In this document: positions 1 through 9,722 of the stretch, piece by piece
Numbering within the stretch: the first letter of the stretch is position 1
How the letters are laid out: each line of letters opens with the position of its first letter
Assembly: GCA_007182875.1 (NCBI GenBank)
Contig: AP019515.1
Span: 1 to 64,000, forward strand
Length of the DNA stretch: 64,000 nt
Source: Vreelandella sulfidaeris
Lineage (GTDB): Bacteria > Pseudomonadota > Gammaproteobacteria > Pseudomonadales > Halomonadaceae
Reading direction: 5' to 3'
The notes under the pieces: generated by a model
What the model was told of the DNA's origin: nothing
What the model saw: the letters and a program-made list of their open reading frames with translations, nothing else
Database searches by the model: none
Made by a program: the position numbers and the translations under genes

Positions 1-470
1 TGACCATTTGAGCGACGGTCGTCGCTACCGTCTACTGAATGTGATCGACGACTTTAACCGAAGGAAGGTCTTGGTATCGAAGTAGACATCTCGTTGCCTA
101 CTGAACGAGTTATCCGGGCGCTAGACCAGATCATTGAATGGCGTGGTAAGCCGCACTCTATTCGTTGTGACAACGGGCCAGAATATATCAGTGGTAAGTT
201 ATCGGCATGGGCGGAAGGTCAAGGTATTCAGCTGATGTTTATCCAGCCAGGAAAACCCCAGCAGAATGCTTATATAGAACGCTACAATCGAACGGTGCGC
301 TATGACTGGTTAGCCCAATACCTGTTTGAAAGTACCGAAGAGGTTCAGGATTACGCCACTCGTTGGCTCTGGCACTACAATCACGAGCGCGCCTAATATG
401 GGGCTTGGAGGGATCACCCCTCAACAGAAACTGGCCGCTGTGGTCTGAACTCTACTTTGAAACCCTCTGA
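1..470 (+). pseudogene. IS3-family transposase OrfB, C-terminal part, frameshifted
   Basis: Encodes the C-terminal half of a DDE (rve) integrase-type transposase. The segment with GPEYISGKL carries the second catalytic Asp region (CDNGPEY), and the [12 protein letters not shown] stretch carries the last Glu, as in IS3-family OrfB. Near position 60 an extra base pair separates it from the upstream frame: the same spot reads differently in each of the three copies. A second indel near 390 (NHERA then stop) removes the last residues present in the 54.6-kb copy. Whether any copy is really inactive cannot be told, because the differences are of the kind made by sequencing error. Confidence 0.85.
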
Positions 471-484
471 AAATGGGGATTACC
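1..484 (+). mobile_element. IS3-family (IS407-group) element, right part, cut by window edge
   Basis: Nearly identical to the elements at 54619-55805 and 58695-59877, but in the opposite orientation and lacking its left part because the window starts inside it. The right end is the terminal inverted repeat finishing GGGGATTACC at 475-484. The 4-bp target duplications seen at the two complete copies are typical of the IS407 group. The flank beyond 484 starts AATA; the partner flank lies outside the window. Confidence 0.9.
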
Positions 485-496
485 AATATGCATTGG

Positions 497-1009
497 TCAC
501 TCCTTGCAACAGCGCGGTGACATCAGTCCCTCGTCACACTGAGCTTGAAGTAAGTCAGCTATTTCCCGCTCGACAGACGCGACTGCTGGTTGCAGTGTTT
601 CGTCTACTTCGTCACGACCCAGGCGGGCGATCTCTTTCCACCGCACCAGTGAGTCACGGGAGACAAGATAGGTACGCGCACAATCACCCTCTGAGGCTTC
701 CTTCTGAAGCGACTCCAACAGCTCCAGGTCACGCATCGAAAAGACCTGAATGGCCGGTACAAGCAGCCCTGCCTCTTCTGCTTGTCGACCGAGTGAAGCC
801 TTGTCCCAGTCACGTTCGGCCGCTTCGTAGGAAGAATGTGTGGTGGTCTGGTAACCACACCGCTGGCACACCAGCCAGTGCGCATGAAACCAGTCGGTGT
901 TTCTTTTCAGATAGTCTGGACTGTCCTGACAGGCACAGACTGGGCATGAGGCTCGCTCGGTCATGGTGCTATCTGGCATATCAAAGTGAATGGGGCGGGG
1001 CGATGGCAT
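497..1009 (-). CDS. Zinc-ribbon protein, Lar-like (restriction alleviation family)
   Basis: A 170-residue ORF. An early CPVCAC pair and a later CQRCG pair, with W..H..W between them, form a Cys4 zinc ribbon of the kind found in Lar restriction-alleviation proteins of phages and plasmids. The C-terminal 100 residues are helical and charged and match nothing I recognise. The first ATG directly follows the stop of the upstream gene (TGAATG), so the two are probably translationally coupled; an internal ATG at MTERASCPVC would give a more usual Lar start. An anti-restriction role would suit a conjugative element, but only the zinc ribbon supports it. Confidence 0.5.
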   Translation of the reverse strand: MPSPRPIHFDMPDSTMTERASCPVCACQDSPDYLKRNTDWFHAHWLVCQRCGYQTTTHSSYEAAERDWDKASLGRQAEEAGLLVPAIQVFSMRDLELLESLQKEASEGDCARTYLVSRDSLVRWKEIARLGRDEVDETLQPAVASVEREIADLLQAQCDEGLMSPRCCKE

Positions 1010-1680
1010 TCATGCATGGCCACCCGAAAGCTGGCTCAGCGTCTGTGCACGAGCATTGGCTGATTCCCGCACAAGGTCGGGAGAAAAGCCGGCACCACAG
1101 TGAACTTCATTGATCATCACAAGTTGTAAATAGCCGCGATGAATCAAGTATTGGCCAAAGCCTAGATCCGAGATGTCCCGATGCGCATAGGCACCGGAAG
1201 CCTCCATCGCATTAATGTCGTCAATGGTTACGATGCCCTTATTGAGACTATCTAGTGTCGCTTCGCGATAAAGGGCCTGCAGGCAATACTGTTCGGCAAG
1301 CTCGCCCAGGTTGAAGTCAACAAGTGCTCGATATAGCCCGCTGCACTGGTAATGGGTCGCCCCACCGCTAGAGAGTGCTACCAGCTCGCCCTTGCAATGA
1401 CTAGGTTTCGCCATCGCTTTGTCTCCTGTGATTGTGTTCGCTCCCTTGGCAATACCGGCATGAGTCAGCTTGTGGGCGCTGAGCATGCAGGCATAGGCTG
1501 AGTGCATCGCATCGGCAATGATGCGATCGGCCAATTCAAGAGGGTGGTATCAGTGATGCCAACACGCCGCAGATCCTGCTCAATAACGGCACGATGACGC
1601 TGGTAATCATGAAGTTCACTCACAAGCGCGTTGCCTGCGAGCAAATCCTGCTTGTTCGTTTCATGGAGTGCAGAGCCCAT
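1010..1680 (-). CDS. Hypothetical protein, frame broken near 1535
   Basis: Two overlapping frames join into one protein of about 220 residues. The N-terminal part starts MGSALHETNKQDLLAGNALV and the C-terminal part runs on from LADRIIADAMHSAYACM. A single missing base near 1540 explains the break. The start at 1680 lies 9 bp after the stop of the preceding small gene, and the end abuts the zinc-ribbon gene, so this is the middle of a minus-strand operon. It has scattered Cys and His but no motif I can name. An alternative reading is two genes, the second starting at MAKPSHCKG, which would be close to a usual ribosome binding distance. Confidence 0.5.
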
Positions 1681-1688
1681 GTCTACCC

Positions 1689-1963
1689 CTACGTTGCAGC
1701 ACAGCTGGCTGTCTGGCGCCGAAGAAGCTCGGCCAGCCGATCTAAGGCTGTGATGGAGATCGTCCGCTCTCCCGCTGCACAGCGCGCCTCATGTCGGCGC
1801 AGCAGCGAAAGATCCCTTGGCGAGAAATCGTGTTCACAACAAAACTCTGCCTGTGTCATTTCTCTGTCCTTGAGCAGTTGCTCCAGGGCATCACGAAGTA
1901 CGACAATATCGGCATACGCGAACCCTCCCTTCCCAGCTCACTGTCATTATTCGCTTCACTCAT
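1689..1963 (-). CDS. Small hypothetical protein, one frameshift
   Basis: Frame-corrected product of about 90 residues: MSEANNDSELGREG, then a one-base loss in a G run, then FAYADIVVLRDALEQLLKDR and onward to RRQTASCAAT. The later part (TQAEFCCEHDFSPRDLSLLR, RTISITALDRLAELL) looks like a helical DNA-binding-type domain, with spacing like a helix-turn-helix, but I cannot assign a family. It ends 9 bp before the next gene of the same operon. Confidence 0.45.
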
Positions 1964-2025
1964 ACTGGGCACACCCAGCTCCGGTTCGAGGTTGCATGTA
2001 CCGGCCTCGGTGTGTAGCGCACCTG

Positions 2026-2703
2026 CTACAACCAAGTTCTGCCCAATTTCGGGCGGTTCCTCGTGCAACCTGTCACCAGAGGTAGGGCGCGGGTGACACC
2101 CTCGGCGATTGCTTGCTGGCGCAGTTTGGATAGAGATGTGATAGCGAGCACCGCGGCCAGCTGGAAGATCAGCAGCGCCACCGCTTGCATCCCGATCAAG
2201 GCCTGCTGGCGCCAGGTCGAGCACTCGGCAGGCGCCGCCACGAGAGTTGCCAATTGGTTGTCGACCTCGGCGAGACGAGCCTGTGCTACCTGTATGGGTT
2301 CGAGCCAGCCCGCCCGGGCCTCACTATTTGCCCAGAAAGTATCGATGCTCTCCTCAAGACGCGAGGCCTCTAGGGCCAGCCGCTCGAGCTGCAGCTCCCG
2401 GCCAGCGTCGACGTGAGATGCCGACAGCCATTCCTCTACCAGAGGCTCACAAACCATATAGATGGGGCCGGTAAGCGTAAGCACGCTGGCGACCATGGCC
2501 AGCATTCGCCGCGCCAGCTGGCGCTGATACCAGAGCCACAATGCAACGACTTCTGGGAGAACAGCCTAGGCCCAGCCCATTGGACCTACAAACTCCGTCC
2601 AAAACTGAATCGCATGCACCTGCAGCAGCGCGATCGCGCCGGCAAGCACCAGCAAAGGTGGCACCATCTCAATGAAGCGTGTTGTCGGTGACTGATTGCC
2701 CAT
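2026..2703 (-). CDS. Inner-membrane protein with coiled-coil centre, in-frame stop at 2566
   Basis: From the ATG at 2703 the frame runs through a first membrane segment (PPLLVLAGAIALLQVHAI), meets a TAG at 2566-2568 and continues in the same frame to 2026. After the stop come a second membrane helix (MLAMVASVLTLTGPIYM), a charged coiled-coil-like stretch of about 80 residues (RELQLERLALEASRLEES) and a third hydrophobic helix (QAVALLIFQLAAVLAI). The stop sits in a GGGCCTAGG context and could be a TGG-to-TAG error or mutation. Its product is unknown; the operon position beside recD2 and topB suggests a plasmid housekeeping role only by association. Confidence 0.5.
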
Positions 2704-2778
2704 TACGTTGACTCTCCACAAAGCTCACACACTGCCGACTCTCCTAGCCCCTCACCAAGGGGCAGGGTAAACAGCTTT

Positions 2779-3068
2779 CTAGTCCGTCTCCGGTTCGGAT
2801 TCACCGCCTGCCGAGGTGACCACGGCCATCGGCGTTCCCAACTGCGGCGCAGGGGGCGGCTGGTCAGGCTCCGCCGCAGCCATTCGTATACCGATCGTCA
2901 GCGCCAGCAGCGCCGACCAAGCGACCATCCAGTGAATTAGAAAGCGACCATCCAGTGAATTAGAAAGCGACGATCTTTGAGATTGCCCCGGCCGAGAATG
3001 AGCAATACAGCGAGGAAGACGGCATACGCGAGAGCGCCGACCCAGAGAATGGCGATGAAGCTGCTCAT
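2779..3068 (-). CDS. Small membrane protein, frame broken by a 23-bp tandem duplication
   Basis: Starts at 3068 with a GGAGGT ribosome site. The product begins MSSFIAILWVGALAYAVFLA, giving one membrane helix, then RRFLIHWMVA. A second helix (WSALLALTIGIRMAAA) and a Pro-rich tail ending ESEPETD follow after the frame is restored. The break is exact: positions 2921-2943 are repeated directly at 2944-2966, and 23 bp is not a multiple of three. Removing one copy gives one open frame of about 90 residues. Confidence 0.5.
2921..2966. repeat. Perfect 23-bp tandem duplication
   Basis: Two adjacent identical 23-bp units (2921-2943 and 2944-2966) inside the small membrane protein gene. The duplication is the only cause of that gene's frame break. 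Confidence 0.95.
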
Positions 3069-3120
3069 GCCACACCTCCGGTTAAAGTCGCCTCTGCGTT
3101 CCCGGGTTGGGAGTTGCGGT

Positions 3121-5363
3121 TTAGCCAGCCTTGAATGCAGGCGGTATTTGGCTCGCCGCGATCCTGGGGACACGTCTATTCTGCTGTGCGACTTCAAGCG
3201 CTCGTTTGGCCATAGCTCTCCCTTTATGGGTTGGTGATACTGATAGGGCTGGCTGGCGCAACCAAATCGGTAGTGAGGTGAGCCGGCGCTGGCCGGTGAC
3301 ATGGTTGACGGCTCGCTTGATAGCAGAAGGGTGGCCAACCAGTACGACACGGCGCTTTCCACGAGTGAGGCTTGTATAAAGCCACTGTCGCTCAAGCATG
3401 TGCCAGTGCGATCGCACTAGAGGAATGACCACGGCCGGGAATTCGGACCCTTGCGCCTTGTGGCCGGTCATTGCATAGGCCAGTTGCAGCTTGCCGAGCG
3501 CGTCACTGGTGAACAGCACTTCTCTATCCTCAAACCGCGCCAGCACGGTTTTGTCTTCAGCGTCTGCCGACACTACATAGCCGAGATCACCATTAAAGAC
3601 ATCACGGTTGTAGTCATTCTCGGTCTGCACGATCTTGTCTCCTGGCGCCCATTGGCGCCCATTGGCGCCATGGATCGTCACCGAGCCCCGATCGCCCGGA
3701 CGTGATAGCTTCGAAACGCTTCATTGAGAGCACGGGTTCCGACCGGACCACCGTGCATGGGTGTCAACACCTGCACCTCAAAAGAGGATCGAAGCCACGC
3801 GCCAGCATGTCTTCAGTGGCCACCCGCAATGCCACACGACACATCAGCTCGGGGTCACCGCCTTCCGGCACTTCGACAATCTCAAAGTCGCTATCTGGCA
3901 CCGATTGAGGAGTATTGCCCTGGTTGACGGCGTGCGCCTGGACAGTAATTTGCGAGCCTGGCCCCTGTCGCCGGATCTGTTGAAGACGTGCCACTGGGAT
4001 AGCACCCGAAGCGATCACATCGCGAAGAATGTTCCAGCCCAACCGAGGCCAATTGATCCTGATCACCGATGATGAACAGTCGTCAGTGGTCAGGCAGCGC
4101 CACCAGAGCCAGAAACAACGGCACATCGACCATCGATGCTTCATCAATGATCACTACATCCGCTTCGATCGGGTTGCTAGCATTAAACTCAAAGCCGCTG
4201 GCATAGCGCCCAGGAGACGATGAATAGTAGACGCCGGCCTCCCGGTTGCCTCCGACATTCGCCGAGAGGCACGGCCAGTTGGCGCACACAGCGCCAGCTC
4301 AAGGCCAGCATCATCCAGTGTCTGCGCCAGCACCTCAGTCACCGTGGTTTTCCCCACCCCGGCCCACCCGTAAGCACAGCCACCCCATACGCAAGGCAGG
4401 TCTCCAATGCTTGGCGCTGCTCATCACTGAGCACCCGGCCATCCGACAGCTCGCCATCAACACGCACTTGGTTGCAGCCATTCCAATGCACCGCACGCGT
4501 TAGCAACGCGGTGGCGATGGTTCTCTCGGCTTCCACCAGCGAAGGCAGGCCAACTAGCCCGCCCTCAACACTTATAAGTTTTCATGCGCCAGCAGCAGTT
4601 CAACAACCGAGGCCATGCGTGCCACGTCGACCCCGAGGAGCTGCGCGCCTTCCGAGGCCAATTCATCCGAGGTTGCCAGGGTATGCCCCGAGGCTGATCG
4701 TGCATCAACGACATGGCGAAGCCCCGCAATGAGTCGATCGCGGTGGGTCAACTCGCAGCCAAGAGATTGAGCCATAGTATCGGCTATACGAAACCCTATA
4801 CCTCGAGTCTTCAATAAGGTGCGGTAGGGGTTGGCGGATACTTTCGCAATGGTCTCCTGGCCCAACTGGCGAAAGACCGACATTGCACGTGAAGCGCCCA
4901 GACCATGCCCTGCAGGAAGATCAATGCATCACGCGCTTCTTGGTACTCATTCCAGCTCGCCGCTATCCCCACTGCCTTCTTCTTACCGATGCCTGACACA
5001 GCCCGTAAGGCCTTTTCGTCACCGAGTACGTCGCGCAGCCCATCACCGAAATGGGCGACCAACCGCGCAGCGAACTTAGGGCAATGCCGGCCACCTTGCC
5101 ACTCGCAAGGTATGCACCCAGCGCTTTGGACTCCTGAGGTATTTGCGTGATGAGCCGATCGGCTTTGAACTGCTTGCCGAACTTAGGATGCGTGCCCCAA
5201 GTGCCGCGGGCCTGCACAGACTCCCCTCGTTGAGCGGCTGACATACAGCCACCAGCGTTACCTCCTGTTCCTGAGCATCGCGCACAGTCAGGATCTGAAA
5301 TCTCTCATCACCTACGAAACGAACGGCACTGATCACGCCGATCAATTCCTCAAGGTTGTCCAT
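3121..5363 (-). CDS. recD2: RecD2-type ATP-dependent DNA helicase, multiple frameshifts
   Basis: At least seven overlapping frame fragments reassemble into one SF1B helicase of about 740 residues. The N-terminus has the RecD2 OB-like start (MDNLEELIGVISAVRF) and helix-hairpin-helix repeats. The Walker A motif is visible as GGPG.GKTTVTEVLA around 4355, and Walker B as VVIIDEASMVD around 4130. The C-terminus has the motif V/VI region (MTGHKAQGSEFPAVVIPL; LYTSLTRGKRRVVLVG). RecD2 unwinds 5'-3' and is common on conjugative elements outside RecBCD. The start at 5363 has a GAGGG site 7 bp upstream; an alternative ATG at 5378 has none. It diverges from topB across a 450-bp hairpin-rich region. Confidence 0.85.
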
Positions 5364-5378
5364 GGATCGCCCTCGCAA

Positions 5379-5404
5379 TAAAAACCCGGCTGGGGAGGCC
5401 GGGT
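5379..5404 (-). terminator. Rho-independent terminator just upstream of recD2
   Basis: Read on the minus strand, a CCCGGC...GCCGGG hairpin is followed by a T5 run. It ends about 16 bp before the recD2 start codon, so it lies inside the recD2 leader. It may terminate upstream transcription or act as an attenuator. Confidence 0.6.
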
Positions 5405-5811
5405 GAGGTACAGGAAACAGGCTCTTACTGGGGAGCGTGGATTGTCAGCACGCCGGGCCGCGCCCGACTTCAAACTCTGGATCTGCTACTGGGGAGCCCT
5501 CTGAGTTGAGAGTGAGAGAGAAGCCGGATCAGGGCTAACTCAGAGGGCTCTCCGGTAGCCCCGTTACCGAGACGACCAGACGGCTAATGCGCATCCCCGA
5601 AGCCGTGTCAGGAGAGAGGAGATAGCGGACGCAATCCGCTTAATTCGTTCGGCGATGGGTTGTTAAGCTGTTTCTGCTTACTATGTGTTACATACTAGAC
5701 GACATTTTTAAGAATACAACACACTTTAGAGATGAAAGACATCGTATTGTCGGTTGCTTCTGAGCGGTGCTTATTCCGCTTACTTTCCTCTACCGAAGGA
5801 CGACCTTCAGG
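5405..5811. promoter_or_regulatory. Divergent recD2/topB intergenic region with a long inverted repeat
   Basis: About 400 bp without a credible ORF. It contains a 15-bp inverted repeat (5493-5507 and 5537-5553, one bulge) enclosing about 30 bp, with arms reading GGAGCCCTCTGAGTT. ACTGGGGAGC occurs twice, at about 5428 and 5489. Both promoters for recD2 and topB should lie here. I could not assign convincing -35/-10 boxes. Confidence 0.5.
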
Positions 5812-8080
5812 ATGACATCACGAGCACTCATTCTGTGTGAGAAACACTCCGACCAGGCCGACAAAATAGCCCCTGCTTTAGGTCTTACGCGCAGCGGCAA
5901 CGCCTACACCGGCACCTGGAATGGCATCACACTTACCTTAGTTTGGGCCGCTGGGCATTTGCTGGCGCCTGTTGAGCCTTCCGAGGTGAGCCCAGAGGCC
6001 AATTGGCGCGATCCCCGCAGTCTTCTGCCCTACCTACCGCCTTTCCTCAGACGCCTACCGACCGCGGTAAGAAATACCTGGGAAACCTTAAAAGAACTCT
6101 CTCAAGCAACAGAAGTATGGTTGGCCACCGATCCAGACCGCGAAGGCGAAGCCATCGGGTACGAGATCCGCAATACGCTAAGTACCGCGGTTCGGTGAAG
6201 CGGATGTGGCTGACCGGCTCTATGGAAGCGGCCGATGTTCAGGCCGCGGCCAAGCGCCTCAGGAACGCCGGAGAAACCATATCTTTCTGGCGGGCTCAGC
6301 AGGCCCGCGCCAACGCGGATGGCTTCTGGCAGTACCTTGTCCGTGCATACACGGCAACCGCACGCATGGGCCTTATGGGTAGCGATTTAGCCAAAGGCAA
6401 GGGCAAGGCTGGGCTCGTGTCGGCCGGCCGCGTACAGTCCGCCACCCTGGGCTAGTTGTTACCCGCGATCGCACAATCGAAGCCTTTATTCCAGTCGATC
6501 ACTACCAGGCAAAGATTACCCTGGGCGGGGGCGAGCTGACCTATTCTCCAGCCACCCAATAGCTGGCGCCAGCAGCATCCAACTGCAGGATGAAGGCAAG
6601 CCAATGTTCCTGGACAGGGCAGCCATGTTGGCCTTCACCAAGCGCTTAGAGACCGTCGATAACGCCGCCATTCTGGAGGCCGAGACAAAGCAAACAGCCA
6701 AACATCCACCGCTGCCATACAGCCTCACAGCGCTTCAGCGAGACATGTCAAAAGTACGGCCTCACGGCCACACAGACGCTGAAAGCAGCCGATTCAATGC
6801 GAAGCGATGGTTACCTGACCTACCCCGAACAGAGCATGGCGAATTGCCCGCAAGCCTCTATAACCGGACCGATCTGTTGGCCATTTTGGGGCGCAGCAAA
6901 GGCTGATGACACGCTCATGACGCCAGCTCGGCAAGCTGGACGCCGGCATTGCATGGAGGGTGCCGAGGCGCCACGTCCACGCTGTTTTACCGACAAGCCC
7001 ATGAACCACCACGGGATCATCCCAACGCGCAAGACACCGAACCTGTCAGAACGCACTGAGGCCGAGCAAAAGGTTTATCTGGCCTGCGCAAAACAATTCA
7101 TCCAGGCCCTCCTACCAGCCGCTACCGTCGAGTCCCTGAGTGTCCGCGCCAGCATAGATGTTGAGGACGTGATTGAGCGACAGCCAGCGCTGTTTGCTGG
7201 CACCTTCAAACGCATCATTGACCCCGGCTGGATGACTGCTTTCGAGGACCACAAAGAGCAGAAAGACCTGCCGCCACTGGTAACCGGCGCTAACACTCCC
7301 GTCGAGGCAGTAAGGCTTCATGAGGCACGCACACAGCCGCCCAAACACTTCACGCTGCACGACTTACTGAGCGCAATGCTCAATGCAGGCCGGCACGTCG
7401 ATGGTGAAGATGCAGAAGCACTCCGAAAGCTGAAGGGATAGGCACTCCAGCCACTCGGGATACCGTTTTGCAGACGTTGTTTGATCGTGAATACATAACC
7501 ACCAAGCGTAAGGGCAAACAGCTGCTTATTGTCTCCACCCGCGAGGCCGCGCATTCATCGATAACACCTCCGAACTCTCCGATGTGCGTGTGACAGCCGC
7601 CTGGGAGCGCCAGCTCGATGCGATCCAGAATGCACCCAACGACACAGCGGCAAAGCATGCCCGTGACACTTTTATAACCGCTCAACGCGACTTCATCACC
7701 ACCCGTATCAAAGAGGCAATCGACATCATGGACAATGCACCCGAGGCTGTTTTGGCAACGGCCAATGGCCCCACAGAGAACATGGTTTCTGCTGCACGAA
7801 AGCTAGCTGCAGCTCGCAGTCTCACGCTACCAGAAGGCATCGAAAGAGCTTCGAGCTGTGTCGCTCATTTCTGGACGAAGTAATGCAGCAAACACCGCCA
7901 CCCACTGACAAGATGAAGGCCTTGGCGATGCGCTTAGCGGATGAGAATGAGGTGACATTGAATGGAGAGCTGACCTCCTTCAGGGAGTGTAAAACATTCA
8001 TCGACAAGTACATGCAGATCCAGGCACCGACCGCGAGAATGATAGCTGCTGCTGAGTCTGCAGCGAAGCGCTACAAGTAA
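5812..8080 (+). CDS. topB: DNA topoisomerase III, multiple frameshifts
   Basis: Frame-corrected type IA topoisomerase of about 750 residues. The N-terminus has the TOPRIM fold with LILCEKHSDQADKIA and the acidic DPDREGEAIGYEI motif near 6130. SAGRVQSATLG near 6430 is the conserved GRVQTPTL-like motif. The active-site region reads RSDGYLTYP and resumes as RTEHGELP after one missing C in a homopolymer near 6830. The start at 5812 is preceded by a GAAGGA site. The C-terminal end (DKMKALAMRLADENEV) matches the tail of plasmid TraE/TopB proteins. Such enzymes decatenate replication or transfer intermediates. Plasmid copies often sit next to transfer genes, as here. Confidence 0.85.
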
Positions 8081-8342
8081 CGCTACCCGAGGCTGCCCGC
8101 ACCTCAATACAAGAGTGCCGCGTGTTCCTCAACGAGCACCCACGCTAGCCGCGCCGAGAGGTAGGCCGGGCACCCCTTGGGCGGGGCAAGGGCACAAGTA
8201 CGATCACATCAAAGCTACCGAACAAGACAATCCCTCGCCAAGGAAGGCGTTCAATTTAACACCTGCCAGACGTACCCGCTCACCACCTTTAAAGCACACA
8301 GAAAATATCCTTTAAGATTGATAGGAGACGATAGGAACCGTT
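8081..8342. other. Gap after topB, no gene seen
   Basis: About 260 bp downstream of topB. A short frame opens here on the plus strand but has no ribosome site and no recognisable features. GC-rich pieces (GGCCGGGCACCCC) could pair but show no T run. Nothing further is supported. Confidence 0.3.
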
Positions 8343-8877
8343 ATGCATGAAGCCCACCAAGACGACGATGAACTACTGGTTGAAAGCACTAATCAACGTC
8401 GCTCACGCCGTACAGTTGATAGAGAGGTACTAGCTCACGAGGCCGAGCTAATGGTCGGCGCACTGACGGCAGATATAGATGCAATTATGGGGAGTACACA
8501 AGGCAGCTACTGGACATCGTTGAACGCATCAGAGAAGCCCAACCACGCACCCATGGTGCGGTACTTTTAGATGTTAGTCGGTGTGGTTATGGATGCCTCG
8601 GTTGCCCTCACCCGGTATGGCGTAAATGGGTCAACCGACAACAGCATAGCCGGCATTCTCCATCAACCTGGCATGCTGTGAGAATACAGCGACCAGGGTA
8701 GCAGCAAGAGCGAAATCTGTACCTCAAGAGGCACGGGAACTGATAGCAGAAGCTCTCGTGCTGATCGAACGTAGGGCACGCTTCATCGACCATTTGAAGC
8801 GCATCAATAAGGCCATTGGTACTGCACGTCACTATCGACCAGAGCTAGGCCAACATGGCGGCAAAGAGGACAGCTAG
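8343..8877 (+). CDS. Hypothetical protein with Cys/His cluster, two frameshifts
   Basis: Reassembles from three frames into about 175 residues. The N-terminal part (MHEAHQDDDELLVESTNQRR) is acidic then basic. The middle part after the first shift reads DVSRCGYGCLGCPHPVW, with three Cys and one His in ten residues, suggesting metal binding. The C-terminal part (RELIAEALVLIERRARFIDH) is helical. The stop is at 8875. A GGAGACGATAGG stretch precedes the start. I do not recognise the family. The three parts each show coding-like amino acid use, which is why I join them. Confidence 0.45.
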
Positions 8878-9249
8878 ACGCTCTTTTTGCGCACCAACTG
8901 ATTCCTCTATGGCTGGGGTGTCACTCTACAAGCCGTTTTGAGACGCTGAACTGGCCTCAAGCGGGCTTAGATGTTCACCGTAATGGTGAACGCACCATGA
9001 TGCATCTCACCCATTATATGTGTACTCGCTATGCGCGTTACTCCTTCCTACGGAGAGCTATACCCATGGGCAACCACCCTTTGGGTATCCTTGTACGGGG
9101 ATGGATGACAGTTACTAAATGACCGCGCTGGTAGGTATGAGAGGGTGGGGAGGTAATACCCATACGGGAATCAACCTCCATGAAAGCACCTCCTAATACA
9201 ATATGTATTCCCTTATATATGAGATCCCAAGCGCGCCATTGCTGACCAA
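8878..9249. other. Gene-poor stretch after the Cys/His protein
   Basis: About 370 bp with no supported gene. Frames on the minus strand here run into the repeat array and are low-complexity shadows. It joins the repeat-rich region 9250-9720. Confidence 0.3.
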
Positions 9250-9433
9250 GCTGGCGCCTTCGGTGCGTGAGCAACAACGGTGAAAACGTCCTTGTCGGGG
9301 TGTGGGAAGGCCACGCCACCGCGCTCTATGCTGGCGCCTTCGATGCGTGAGCAGCAACGGTGAAAACGTCCTTGTCGGGGTGTGGGAAGGCCATGCCACC
9401 GCGCTCTATGCTGGCGCCTTCGATGCGTGAGCA
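9250..9433. repeat. 80-bp tandem repeat, 2.3 copies
   Basis: Units start at 9250, 9330 and 9410. The first two are full length and differ at a few positions; the third stops after about 24 bp. Each begins GCTGGCGCCTTCG and contains GGTGAAAACGTCC. Units abut without spacers, so this is not a CRISPR array. The location in a noncoding stretch between replication and transfer genes allows an origin or partition role, which is not shown. Confidence 0.85.
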
Positions 9434-9455
9434 TGAGGAGACAATAGCGGGCTAG

Positions 9456-9560
9456 AACGAAGTTGAATCGGGGCGGTTTAAGGAATTAGAAATCGCAAAT
9501 ATTAGGCGTTTCGAGGCTTGCCTCGTGATAGGCCGCGAAGCGGCCATGTGCTTTCGTGGA
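9456..9560 (+). repeat. Double-hairpin unit 1
   Basis: First of two related units of about 105 bp. It starts AACGAAGT, has GCAAAT and TAGGCG, then hairpin CGAGGCTTGCCTCG, then hairpin GGCCGCGAAGCGGCC, and ends ATGTGCTTTCGTG. The strand is nominal. The same order of elements recurs at 9614. Confidence 0.6.
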
Positions 9561-9613
9561 CAGCAGAAGAAAGATCGCTTGCTCTCCCACAGCAGTCCTG
9601 CTTGCTCTAACAA

Positions 9614-9722
9614 AACGAAGTGACTTGGGGCGTTTTTCCGGCTTTAACTATAGCAAATCTAGGCGTGTCGTGGCCTGGCTCTTATTCAGCCGCGTAGCGG
9701 CTCATGTGCTCTCGTTGACTCA
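9614..9722 (+). repeat. Double-hairpin unit 2
   Basis: Second unit, 158 bp downstream of the first. It has AACGAAGT, GCAAAT, CTAGGCG, then a diverged first stem and hairpin AGCCGCGTAGCGGCT, ending ATGTGCTCTCGTTG. The second stem changes on both arms relative to unit 1 (GGCC/GGCC to AGCC/GGCT), so pairing is preserved while sequence is not. Confidence 0.6.

Noticed and set aside
457-1113. 218-residue plus-strand ORF
   Set aside because: Antisense to the zinc-ribbon gene; Arg/Pro-rich shadow without a ribosome site.
9250-9433. CRISPR array
   Set aside because: Units are 80 bp, contiguous and without unique spacers, and no cas gene is near.
9456-9722. Integron attC sites
   Set aside because: No RYYYAAC/GTTRRRY core pair at the unit ends and no integrase gene in the window.
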